Shown: positions 37,431 to 60,670 of the stretch, piece by piece
Layout of the letters: each line of letters starts with the position of its first letter
Numbering within the stretch: position 1 is the first letter of the stretch
DNA from: Girardinichthys multiradiatus
Lineage: Eukaryota > Chordata > Actinopteri > Cyprinodontiformes > Goodeidae
NCBI RefSeq assembly: GCF_021462225.1
Contig: NC_061815.1
Location: 48,485,873 to 48,549,872 of the forward strand
Length of the DNA stretch: 64,000 nucleotides
Direction of reading: 5' to 3'
Position numbers and translations under genes: made by a program
The notes under the pieces: model-generated
The model's database searches: none
The model's input: the letters and a program-made list of their open reading frames with translations, nothing else
What the model was told of the DNA's origin: nothing

Positions 37431-39034
37431 CACTGCATGTAATTTTTGTGGCATCGCTCTCAACAGTGGGAAGCATGAGCTAGTATAAATTATTGCCTGT
37501 CTAATTTTACATTTTCCTACTATTGGCTTTTAGTTTTCCAATTTTTGAAAATGAGCTGACAGAAAAAAAAAAAAAAGGCAGGGGGGGTGGGGGTCATGCA
37601 GCAAAGGTCAACCACTGCACCACCGCCGTGTCCACTAGTTTTAAAGATAGAATCATATCTAATATACTGTCATAACGCACTCACACAAGAATTACCATTT
37701 ATTAAATAAAATGTCTGATGAAATCTAGATATTCTGAAATACAAGGCAACACTTTTGACCTTTTTCTTCCAAACATGCTTTTATTTAAGTGATGGCATTT
37801 ACCCAATCCAACAGTGTCACTGTAAAATATTCTTCTTCGAGTCTTTTTGCCAAAGAAAAATAAAGTGTAGAAATAAGCAAACAGGACTTTTTAAATGTCA
37901 AGCTTTTCCTGTTACTATTTTATTCTGTGACAGTTTCCCATTTCCTAGGATATAAGCTGCACAAACTTAACATGACAATAAAACATAAAGCCGTGCAACA
38001 ATGTGGCTGTAATCCAGACCGTGTGTCCTCCCTGGATCAAATGCACAATGCTAGGACAATTCAGATACAGGGATCTAAAAGCAAAAAAATGTAGCAGACT
38101 CATGGTCTTCCCTTCGGATATTTTTCCCATAGATTAGTCACGTGGACGTGAGAAGGCCGAATAAATCTGCGACCATGTCTGACATTTACAGATGTTTCCC
38201 AGTTACACAAACACCTGTCAAGCCTTGTCTCATTCTTCCTTTTGATCCCGTCTTCCTCTGCTGCTTCATTATGTCCATGCTGCTGCTTTCTATTTCTGAA
38301 AAGCTTGCTTTATTTTTGCAGTTTTAGGTAAAACGAGGTCATCAAAGCAGCACAGTTTGTGATTAATGGCACAAGCAAGGGATCGAAGATGAAGAGAAGA
38401 AATTTACTTTCCATTAAAACGGTTTGGAAAATCAGATCAGCTGCCAAGTGCATTCATTTGATCTGAACAGGGCTTCACTTCTCTAAGGCATTCCTTAGGA
38501 CAGAAGACAACCTTTTGTCCTGACAGCCCAAAACTGTTTTTCTAACCGCTCTTGGCAAGTACCATTTAAATCAATATATATTACCAATGACGAACTTTGG
38601 TAAGCCTGACCACATGAAGCAGGCGGCTTCACGGCTTAGGACAGATTTTACCTTTTGGTTCCTGCATCTTTTTACCCAGGTTCCTATGGAAAATGGTGTG
38701 AAGCACAAACAGGGTCACTGTAGCTGCCAGCTGTGACAGACGTATAGAGAATATGCCCTGATGCTGCTGCAGATACTGTATAAACAGGAATTAGATCTTG
38801 TGTTACTTTACATAGGAGCCATGAGTGCTTGGTGTTTGCATCAAGACTTAAAAACACATGGGAAAAATTATCAGACAAAATAAAAAAAGCTCTGCTCGTG
38901 GAAATGTATTTTTCTTGAAAGTAAGATGATTATTTTAGGCACAAACACTCAAGCTTTTGCACAATGTAATACTGCCACCTAGTGGTAACCTGCTGCACAT
39001 TCAGATCTGGAAAAAAAAACCTCACCTAGTATTT
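37431..39034. other. No gene seen; CTCF-like motif
   Basis: A poly(A) run with a G-rich patch lies at 37,563-37,592. CCACCTAGTGG at 38975-38985 is CTCF-like. No exon downstream of adh8-like was found. Confidence 0.4.
38975..38985 (-). promoter_or_regulatory. CTCF-like site
   Basis: CCACCTAGTGG is the complement of the CTCF core CCACTAGGTGG. It lies 150 bp beyond the adh8-like stop codon. The same word in the same orientation occurs at 27379-27389 and, nearly, at 19711-19720. Confidence 0.4.
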
Positions 39035-39040
39035 TTTATT
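39035..39040 (-). terminator. Poly(A) signal of adh8-like gene
   Basis: TTTATT on the plus strand (AATAAA in the minus-strand transcript) lies about 90 bp past the stop codon. Another AATAAA sits almost on the stop codon at 39116-39121 and is too close to be the likelier site. Confidence 0.5.
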
Positions 39041-39127
39041 GTAAGTTACAGAAATATAAGCAGGAATTTTTCATCATGGATTATTGGGAATTCTTCATGA
39101 AGGAGTCAGTTCTGGTTTATTCTTCTC

Positions 39128-45414
<6,287 letters not shown>

Positions 45415-45905
45415 TATTTGCTGACGTGTCAACCTGGACCTGAATGAAGGATGTGAAACACTGTTGAACCTAACAGTTATACTGACCGTGTACCCCTGCT
45501 TGATTCAGCGTCAACACTGTGACAAAAACACGGAGTTTGCGCCTTTAAAGGATCACGCTTTTGACGTTAACGACACCACTTTACGACGCCATTTATGTTT
45601 ACGGCAGTCTGTGATCACACGTGTTATCGCATGGAGATTGGAGTCGGTAGAGCGCGCAGCTAGCCGTTCAAGTAAGTAAGTTATTAAATGTGTTTCGGAC
45701 GTTTATTTTGTATATCTTAAGTGATGCTTTACGGTAGATGTTGTTGTTTTAAACGTTGTTTATGTTGTTTTGGGAATGAACATAATGCGGCTAACTAGTT
45801 AGCAGGATCTCATGTGGCACCGCTGGTGTTAGCTCATTAAGATGTGTGTGTTTAAAAGGTTCACTGTTGTTCTCATGTCTTTTTACTGCAGACCTTTAGA
45901 GGAAA
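45415..45905. promoter_or_regulatory. Shared divergent promoter, adh8-like / gar1
   Basis: Only 491 bp separate the two start codons, which point away from each other. The middle, 45,530-45,672, is CpG-containing in an AT-rich region, with TGACGTTAACG, 'cacgtg'-like words and AGAGCGCGC. A non-coding first exon of gar1 probably ends at 45671, followed by GTAAGT, and splices to the acceptor CAG at 45889-45891. No TATA box is evident. Confidence 0.6.
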
Positions 45906-48900
45906 ATGTCGTTCAGAGGTGGAGGTGGACGTGGTGGAGGTTTTAACCGAGGTGGAGGTTTTAACCGAGGTGGAGGTTTTAACCGAGGTGGGGGCTCCAG
46001 AGGAGGTGGGGGTTACGGCCGAGGTGGTGGAAGAGGAGGTTTCAGACAGCAAGACTTCGGCCCTCCGGAGCGTGTTGTTGGTAAGATCATCCCAACCATC
46101 CATGTTAGTAGACTTTTGAAGGGAGCAAATAGAAAATCTTCCAGATGATACACACATTGTGTGTGTAGGTTTGACATTAAAACAGTTGCAACGTTTTAAA
46201 AGCTGAAATGATGGACTAATTCTGGTACCCGCTTTGACAACCGATCATTTAAAAGTAATTCTGTGTATTCTGCACATAGGCAGCTGTAAGGATGTGACTG
46301 TGACAAATAACAGTGGGAGTTAACTGGTGCAATCTTGAATCAGAAATGAATTATTTCATTCAATTTAAAGTTTATTACGGACCCAATAAAACACACACAC
46401 ACAATCACAACAAACGATTCATTCAATCAACAAATAAAGTCATACATAAGTTTACACAAGTTAGCTTGCAGCGTGTTTAATCCTACTGAGACAAACATCT
46501 TGCTTGCACTGGTCCATCTAGGCCTCCTGAGAAGCACCAGTAAAGCGTCATTGTAGGCCACCTGCAGCCTTTTCCAGGTTTCCTTTTTTATAATTGGACC
46601 AGAGATGGGCTGTGTAAACAATGATTTAAACAACATTATTTTCACCTCATTTGTACAGGATCCAAACATGCGTACTAGTGTATTTGCCTAAGCATATAAT
46701 GTTTTACATTGTCTATTTATGTCTTCATCATCAGACAAATCCTCTGTAAATATATGCCCAAGATATTTTATTTTTACATTTAACATTGTGACTGACAGAT
46801 AAAAATGTGGAAATTTTGTACTTTTATCCTCCTTAGTTTTACATAACATTACCATGCTTTTTGCTGCATTGTATTGAAGGTCATGCTGCAGGCCATAGCA
46901 TGAACAAATATTAAGCAACTGTTGCAGCCCTGCAGTGCTTGGACTGAAAACCACCAGGTCATCTGCATACATCAAATGGTTTAAAACAAAATAGCATCCA
47001 GTATTACAGGCCTTACGTCTTGTTGACAGTTCATCATGATACACATTAAGAAGAATAGGGGATAATATCCCCCTGTCTGACCCAATTGCCAACCATAGAT
47101 GATGCAGAAACACTGTTTCCCCATTTGACCAAGATCTTGCTGAGCTTACCAATAAATTAAGATTCTTACAATAAAATTAGGTACACCTTTTTGAATTAAC
47201 TTCATAAGCAGTTTTCCATGATTTACTTGATCAAAGGCTTTGGAGGCATCCAAGAAGCACATAAAAACTGTGGAGCTTTGTGTCTTATATTTAGCAACAA
47301 TTTCTTTAGGAGCATATATACACACATCTGTACCCAGCTTAGCTTTAACGCCAAGCTGACTTATCTGAAGATGCCACAAGTTTTGAGATCTCTGCAAAAT
47401 CTGCAGTGTATGAAATACTTGGTCTCCCCACTGTATAACTGCACTTTCCATTTCACTATTATGCACCTCTTTCTTTTGGTCTGTCATGTAAAATACATTG
47501 AGGTTTGTTGCTGTCATATTATCAGATTTGAATGATTTCAGGGCATATGAATTCTTCTGCAAGGTGCTGTATCTGTGCTGCAGATGTTAGAAGCTCAGCC
47601 TGGTCTGTTGTTTAGGACTCAGTTGACCTTTAGGTTTGTTTTATAATGAAAGCATAACTCTGACTGTGTGTCCAGTATGCCATCTTGTCAGATTATTAAA
47701 CGAAGCTGAAACTCACAGTTTTCCTCGTGAACTTGCCTCTGCAGCTCTGGGAGAATTCATGCATCCATGTGAAGATGAAATTGTGTGCAAGTGTACAACA
47801 GAGGAAAACAAAGTTCCCTATTTCAATGCTCCGGTGTACTTGGAGAACAAGGAGCAGATTGGAAAAGTGGACGAGATATTCGGCCAACTCCGAGAATTTG
47901 TATCCTTTCTGTTGCCCTGATTTTGGGGTTGGAACCATCTGAGGAGTTTAATCGGTGTTGCGTCCAGAATGTGTTTCTTTCTTTAACTAACTGCTGCAGT
48001 ACTTTTCAGTAAAGCTCTCTGAAAATATGAAAGCATCTTCATTCAAGAAAATGCAGAAGGTAAAAAACATTTTGCGACACTGATTGTAGATGCTTCTGCA
48101 GGCTGAACTAATTCTGTGTATTTTCGGCTTCAGTTTTATATCGATCCAATGAAGCTGCTGCCACTGCAGAGATTCCTCCCGAGACCACCAGGAGAAAAGG
48201 GGCCGCCGAGAGGAGGAGGCAGAGGTGGAGGAAGGGGTGGTGGTCGTGGAGGTTAGTATAGTCTCTCACATTAAACCAGTCTAAAGAATGAAGCACTTGG
48301 AAGATTTCTTCCTGGTTTTGCTTTTTAAAATGTTTTGTTTGCATATTCAGGATATAACTTCTAAGATTGTGTGTCTTGCTTTGTTTTATATCAGGCGGTT
48401 TTAGAGGCGGGAGGGGAGGAGGTGGACGTGGCGGAGGATTCGGAGGTGGTCGAGGTGGTGGAGGAGGCTTCAGAGGGAGAGGAGGAGGTGGTGGACGTGG
48501 ATTCAGAGGTCGGACCTTTTCTCTTTACAGGAAAATGATTTTCTTCCTCTGTTAGAATGTAGGTACAGTGGGGAGAACAAGTATTCGATACACTATCGAT
48601 TTTGCAAGTTTTCCTACTTGCAAAGCATGTAGAAGTCTTTAATTTTTTTCAAAGATTCTCTTCAACTGTGAGTGATGGAATCTTAACACAAAAATCCAGA
48701 AAATCACATTGTGTGATTTTTAAGTAATTAATTAGCATTTTATTGCATGACATCAGTATTTGATCACCTAACAACCAGTATGAATTCCTCGCTCTCACAG
48801 GCCTGTTAGTTCTTTAAGAAGCTGTCCTGTTTGAACTCGTGATCTGTATAAAAGACACTTGTCCACACACTCAATCAAACAAACTCCAACCTCTCCACCA

Positions 48901-50152
48901 TGGCCAAGACCAGAGAGCTGTGTGAGGACATCAGGGATAAAATGGTAGACCTGCACCAGGCTGGGATGGACTACAGGAAAACAGCCAAGCAGCTTGGTGA
49001 GAAGGTAACAACTGTTGGAGCAATTATAAGAAAATGGAAAAAGTTCAAGATGACGGTCAATCTTCCTCAGTCTGAAGCTCCATGCAAGATCTCGCCTCAT
49101 AAGGCATCAATGATCATGAGGAAGGAGAAGGATCAGCCCAGAACTACACAGCAGGACCGAGTCAATGACCTGAAGAGAGCTGGGACCACAGTCTCAAAGA
49201 AGACCATTAGTAACACTACGCCGCCATGGATTAAAATCCTGCAGCGCACGTCCAGGCCCGTCTGAAGCTTGCCAGTGACCTTCTGGATGATCCAGATGAG
49301 GAATGGGAGAAGGTCAGTTGTCTGGTGAGACAAAAATAGAGCTTTTTGGTCTAAACTCCACTCGCCGTGTTTGGAGGAAGCAGAAGGATGACTACAACCC
49401 CAAGAAAACCATCCCTACCGTGAAGCATGGAGGTGGAAACATCATTCTTTGGAGATGTTTTCTGCAAAGGGGAGAGGACGACTGCACCGTATAGAGGGGA
49501 GGATGGATGGGGCTATGTATCGGGAGATCTTAGCCAACAACCTCCTTCCCTCAGTAAGGACATTGAAGATGGGTCGTGGCTGGGTCTTCCAGCAGGACAA
49601 CGACCCGAAGCACACAGCCAGGACAACTAAGGAGTGGCTCCATAAGAAGCATCTCAAGGTCCTGGAGTGGACTAGCTAGTCTCCAGACCTGAATCCAATG
49701 GAAAGTCTTTGGAGGGAGCTGAAAGTCCGTGTTGCTCAGCGACAGACCAGAAACCTGAAGGATCTGGAGAAGATCTGTATGGAGAAGTGGTCCAAAATCC
49801 CTGCTGCAGTGAGTGCAAACTTGGTCAAGAACTACAGGAAACATCTGAGATCTGGAACTGCAAACAAAAGTTTCTGTACCAAACATTAAGTTTTATTTTC
49901 CTGATGTATCAAATACTGATGTCATGCAATAAAATGCTAATTATTACTTAAAAATCACACAATGTGATGTTCTGGAAGTTTGTGTTAGATTTCATCACTC
50001 GCAGTTGAAGAGCATCTATGATAAAAATTCAAGACTTCTTCATGCTTTGCAAGTGGAAAAACCTGAAAATCAGCAGTGTATCAAATACTTGTTCTCCCAC
50101 TGTTGTCACATGGTTTGTTCTGATGGTTTTCTGTTTTTTAGGTGGAAGATGA
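45906..50152 (+). CDS. gar1: GAR1, H/ACA ribonucleoprotein subunit, 6 coding exons
   Basis: GAR1 is a core protein of box H/ACA snoRNPs with dyskerin, NHP2 and NOP10 in nucleolus and Cajal bodies, needed for rRNA pseudouridylation and part of telomerase RNP. Coding exons 45906-46080, 47745-47899, 48000-48059, 48134-48251, 48395-48508, 50142-50152 join in frame to 210 aa (human about 217). The N-terminal 50 residues are an RGG/GGF arm with direct NRGGGF repeats. The central domain runs from PPERVV through [54 protein letters not shown] to [15 protein letters not shown] and is nearly identical to the vertebrate domain. The C terminus is a second RGG arm of about 50 residues. Intron 1 holds an antisense LINE and intron 5 a Tc1 element. 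A probable 5' non-coding exon ends at 45671. Confidence 0.95.
46365..47300 (-). mobile_element. LINE fragment with YADD reverse transcriptase
   Basis: Three overlapping minus-strand frames cover a non-LTR reverse transcriptase in order: '[17 protein letters not shown]' (about 47,270), '[16 protein letters not shown]', catalytic '[13 protein letters not shown]', 'YNAAKSMVM', 'IKYLGHIF', then a C-terminal '[25 protein letters not shown]'. Frames change at about 47,150 and 46,680. The 3' end is an AATAAA-like word with a (GT)n tail, seen as (CA)n near 46,392. It is 5' truncated and lies antisense in gar1 intron 1. It belongs to a different clade from the LINE at 2446-4870 by its YADD and C-terminal motifs. 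Confidence 0.85.
48566..50102 (+). mobile_element. Tc1/mariner element, Passport-like, in gar1 intron 5
   Basis: Ends CAGTGGGGAGAACAAGTATT and its complement at 50083-50102 begin inverted repeats of roughly 190-200 bp. The left end is preceded by TA. The right flank is TT, so one target copy has mutated. The 1537-bp length is that of a full Tc1 element. It lies in the same orientation as gar1, entirely within the last intron. Family assignment to Passport-type rests on the transposase N terminus and terminal sequence. Confidence 0.9.
48900..49889 (+). pseudogene. Broken Tc1 (Passport-like) transposase
   Basis: Starts [20 protein letters not shown], the N-terminal helix-turn-helix of this family, with [20 protein letters not shown], and is open for 121 codons to 49265. 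A small deletion around 49,215 removes part of the linker. Catalytic-domain pieces then appear in shifted frames: '[15 protein letters not shown]' near 49,420, '[21 protein letters not shown]' near 49,580 (second catalytic Asp) and '[11 protein letters not shown]' near 49,700, where the final acid is Glu. Several frameshifts and a stop make it inactive. Confidence 0.9.
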
Positions 50153-50538
50153 ACAGAGTCTTCTGGCCTGGTGTGAAAATCTTATCGCCATCAAACCTCC
50201 ATCTAGAAGGCTTCAGTCTGTCAGATTCTGGAGCCATAGACTCGTCAGGACCCTGTCGAATATGTTTTTTTTCATTTATTGTGTGCATCACTTGGATGAG
50301 TGATGGATTTTAAGTCATTTTTACCATTATTTAAAGGATTCATTGTCTGCTTGTTTCTGACATGAAGGGGACCTTTTTGTTTGTTTTGGATCGTTTTTGA
50401 ATCAGTTTGTATAAAAGGCATGCTAGTAGTCTGTGCTGATTTGTTGGAAATGCTTGACTGCAGTTTAAGATTCTCATGTGGTGACTTCTCTAAATGTGGA
50501 GAAAAAAGAACTTATTCAGCATTGGCTGAAAACATTTT

Positions 50539-50544
50539 AATAAA
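50539..50544 (+). terminator. gar1: Poly(A) signal of gar1
   Basis: AATAAA lies about 390 bp after the gar1 stop codon, with T-rich sequence and a TTGTTAAAG stretch downstream. It is the first such signal past the stop. Confidence 0.6.
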
Positions 50545-50579
50545 AAAATTTCAGAAATTGTATTTTTGTTAAAGACATT

Positions 50580-52490
50580 GATTAAAAGGTGCTCTGTAAC
50601 TGGGTGTGCTTTTCACCTTTTTCATTTTTTAAACAGTTTGACTTTTTAAAGTAAAACAAATGCAGGGTTCTTTCCTTATTAGCAGTAATATTCATACCTT
50701 ATACAGCAGGAACCCAGACTAGTTACCAGAATTTTCTGCACAAAATATGCTGTATTTAGTTTGACATTTATAAACTGCTGCCATTATTTAATGGATTACA
50801 ATGTTGGCACTTGCTAATGAAATGATGGGATGATGGCAGTTTTGGTCATTTTATACCTGTAAAGGTTTGGTACCACATAGTGTCGTATACCACAGGACCT
50901 TCCACACCGACCCTGTGTCACTTTGTCCCGGCCAGGGGGACATTTCATCCCCACTTTGACCACCAAGATTTAAAAGTAATTTTCTGTATTTTACTTATAA
51001 TCTGAAAGGAAATGTGATTCTATGACTAATAAATGTTTAGTAACAGGAGGTCATCTAGAGTTATTTTGGTTGGAACTGGGTTTCTAATGTAAGAGTTCAT
51101 TTACAGAAAGTGTGTGTTTAAAGAACAAACCTCCATTAAAATAAAGGTATGTCAATTAAAATCTGCTGCTTGGTCCAGACACTCTGGTCACTCTTGGTTT
51201 GTCTTTAACGGTATTCATGGAAAGTGTTTGACAACCAGTTATTAGGTAAATACTAAGCTAGCCATGATGTACAATTAATGGGGCACATTCAAAACCTAAA
51301 AATCAGGAAAAAAGGCTTAAACTACTCAAAAGAGAAATGCAGTGAAGACCGTAAGTCTAATTTTAAACTGAAGTACACAAGTGACTTCTGTGTCTAAAGT
51401 TAGAACGTGTTCCAGTTAGCAAGTTAGAAATGCTAACTGTTGCTCTTTGTGATTCAGTAACAAGCTAACTGTTATTAGCAACATAAGATAACAGTTTATA
51501 TTTCATTTATTCAAACATTAAAGAAACATGCTCACTGTCAGAGGTACAGGGATGTGTACCTAAAGACTTTACAAGACAAAAACCATCACGTGCAAATAAA
51601 CAGTTCATTACAGTTCATCACTACATTTATAAATGTGGCGGCCATATTGGATTGAGCTCGGGTTGGTGACCAACTTTCTTCCCACTTAAATTTCTGGCCT
51701 TGGGAGACCTTCCTGTATATTTTTCCCAAATACAAGTTGGAAGTTTTTATTTCGGAGTAAAATTGAATGTGCAATAATCTGCATCCTTCAATCAAAGTGC
51801 CAGTGGTTAAAAACAACTGAAAGAGTCTTATTGGTGTTTTACTGTAGAATGTGTCAGAATGGTGGTACTTGAAAACCTCAGTTTTTACTGTGGTGGCACA
51901 TCTTAGAATCACTGTTGTGTTGTAGAACATTTCTTTAAAAAACAGAAAAAGATATTAAACATTTTTCTGTTTTCTAAATTTGACAACCTGTTTCAGGTTG
52001 TATTCTAGACTTTTCAGGAGAAATTTAGCATGGAACAATCTTTGTCATGAAGCTGGTTGGGGATTGAACAGGTATTGATTTGAAATCCCAACCCACTCCT
52101 CTCTCATGTTTGGTATATTACCTATTCCTATTTTACATTCAGTTTATTTCCAGCGTCTGGCATTTACATTTGATGCTATTGTTTTTAACCTGCATGATGG
52201 ACGTTTTTAATGCTGCAACCTGACAGGAACCACAGGACTCTCAACATTAACTTGTCTGTGCTTTCATCTTTTTGTGTTTTTATTATCCATCTATTTAATT
52301 TTTTAATTATAAATCCCTGAACAAATGACCAGATTTTGCTTTTAATTGGTAATAAACACTTCTTCTGGTTATCCGAGGCTTTCATTCTTCAGTTTCATTG
52401 TGTAAATTTAAACGATTAACACGCTGAGATCACTTATTACTTTGAGGTTCTTGCTCATTCTTGTTCGACCCAGATAAGTGAATCTTTGAC
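50580..52490. other. gar1-adh5 intergenic region, no gene
   Basis: Unique AT-rich sequence with no recognised repeat and no frame over 114 codons. The 114-codon minus frame (51930-51586) resembles nothing known. Confidence 0.5.
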
Positions 52491-52496
52491 CATGCC

Positions 52497-52594
52497 GACG
52501 TCATACGTACGCTGAGCGTTCTCGCTTCTGATTGGCTTAGAGGTTAACTCCTTTACGGCTGCTCGGAAAACACCTTGTTGCAGAAGGAACGAAC
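52497..52594 (+). promoter_or_regulatory. adh5: adh5 promoter region
   Basis: GACGTCAT (52497-52504, CREB/ATF-like) and an inverted CCAAT box (ATTGG, 52531-52535) precede the start codon by 98 and 60 bp. There is no TATA box, as expected for this housekeeping ADH. Confidence 0.5.
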
Positions 52595-58896
<6,302 letters not shown>

Positions 58897-59040
58897 TCTG
58901 CCTAAAACATCCGTCACATCCAGCCTTAAAGCAGCCTCCAACCATAGTTCCAGCATTTACTTCTCTGCACTTCCTTTGATACAAGACCCAGTGTTTAGAA
59001 GAAGCTCTTTAAAAGCAGAACATCTTTTTGAAACTCTGTT

Positions 59041-59046
59041 AATAAA
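59041..59046 (+). terminator. adh5: Poly(A) signal of adh5
   Basis: AATAAA 145 bp after the adh5 stop codon, followed within 30 bp by TTGTTGCTTTTGG, a G/T-rich stretch. Confidence 0.75.
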
Positions 59047-59059
59047 ACCTTATTAGAAA

Positions 59060-60600
59060 ATCTTCAACTTGTTGCTTTTGGCTGATTTAACATTTGATGA
59101 GCATACCGGGCTTTGACTGCTGGTCTCACCCCAAACACAGGTTCTCCCCTCACACCGGTCAGCTGGTCATTTTCTTACTTGACAAAAAAAAGGTGTTCAG
59201 GAGTAAAAAATAAAAATAAAACCCTGGTGCAGCTATTTTTAAAGAGGAAAACATTTTGTAGAGAAAGATAATGTCTCACAAAAGCTTGAACATGATGCAT
59301 GTGGCGCACCTGTATGTAGGAGCTGAGAATGCTTCATAAATGGTGGATCATTAAATGTAGCAATGATTATCTCCATCAAAAATCTCTTTTTAAATAAGTT
59401 GTATTTTTTGATCAGGCTCAAATGTTTTTGGACAGTAAAAACATGACATACAAGGTGAAATGTTTTTAACATGAACATTAATACACCAACATGGGCTGGT
59501 AGGCAACATGGGGTAAAACTACTTTGCTCAAAGGCACATCAACATGATGGGGGAGGAACATGAAACTGAAGCAGCAACTTTCAGATTGGAAGATGACGAT
59601 TTTTCGCACAGAGACCCATCCTCCTCCTGGGAGTCGGAGCGATCTTGTCCACCTCTACTTCATAGAATGCAATCAGACATGAAATATTTATTCTCAGAGG
59701 CTATATTGATATTAAAATTTATACTGGATCTGGTCATGAATAGAATTATCTGATTAGTAATCAGACTTACATATTTTGTTGATTTAAAGAAAAGAAACAT
59801 GAAATCTAGTTAAAGTGAAATGAAAGTTCAGAGGATAATCAGCTGATTATAGATCTAACGTTATCACTGTGTCTAGAAATTTAAAGGTAGGAAAGCCTTT
59901 ATGGTTCTGCAGGTTCTGACATCAGAAAATCGGCCTAATCATAGAACGGACAGAAGAGTACCTGCTGCTGGGTCAGGAGGTCGCTGACTTTCTCCAAATC
60001 AACTTGGGTTTCTGCTCCTGGTCTCTGATCTGAAGGGATCTTCAGCTTTAGCCTCAACAGATGTTCTGTCTGTCCAGAGAGGTCTGGGATGCTGTTGGTT
60101 CTGGTTCGTACTCTGGAAGACTGGGTGGTATTTCTCTCTTAAATTCAGAGCTGAGTTGTAACCAATTAGGAAAAAATAAAAACATCTTGCAGGATAAGAT
60201 GGGTTCTGGTTTATGAAGGCAAAACAAACAACGCTGGCTGAAAGATTAGACTGAAAACCCCAAAACATTATAGTGAATTAAGTGGATCAGTCTTGATAAA
60301 TTCGACTTGATTTCTTTTATGGTACTGGTTCCGTGACTTAGCCATGATCAAGAAAATGCAGGTGCTGTAGGATCACACTTCAACTTCTTGGTTCTTTAAA
60401 ATCTACAAACCGGGTCAGAAATTCCGTTAATTATAAAAAACATTTGCAGAAATCTGCAATATATCGCGTACTTCACTGGCTTTATCGTTTTAAAATATAT
60501 TTCAAATAATCTAAACATGAAGCTTGATTTCTCTACATGAATAAGAACAAGGTGGTTCTGTTTCTGCCTTTTGGGTCAACTGTAACCTGTTTTGTAATCT
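59060..60600. other. adh5-eif4e intergenic region, no gene
   Basis: Unique sequence. No metap1 exon, which occupies this place in mammals, was found. Short frames at 59,544-59,753 and 59,999-60,268 have no family resemblance. Confidence 0.5.
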
Positions 60601-60603
60601 AAG

Positions 60604-60670
60604 TGCGCATGCGTCGTCAACAGCTATTTTAACACGCCAAAAAGGCTCCATCTGATTCCAAGATGGCGAC
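60604..60670 (+). promoter_or_regulatory. eif4e: eif4e promoter: NRF1 and YY1 motifs
   Basis: TGCGCATGCGT at 60604-60614 is close to the palindromic NRF1 site. CAAGATGGCGAC at 60659-60670 is a YY1 site overlapping the start codon. This TATA-less NRF1 plus YY1 design is typical of housekeeping promoters. It also favours the ATG at 60663. Confidence 0.65.

Noticed and set aside
47636..48012. Frames overlapping gar1 exon 2 in other phases
   Set aside because: They are out-of-frame readings of the GAR1 exon and its flanking introns.
48367..48555. Glycine-rich frame as a separate small gene
   Set aside because: It is gar1 coding exon 5 read through its donor at 48509.
59060..60600. metap1 expected between adh5 and eif4e
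   Set aside because: No methionine aminopeptidase motif or splice-bounded exon is present in the 1.6 kb, so the gene is not here.
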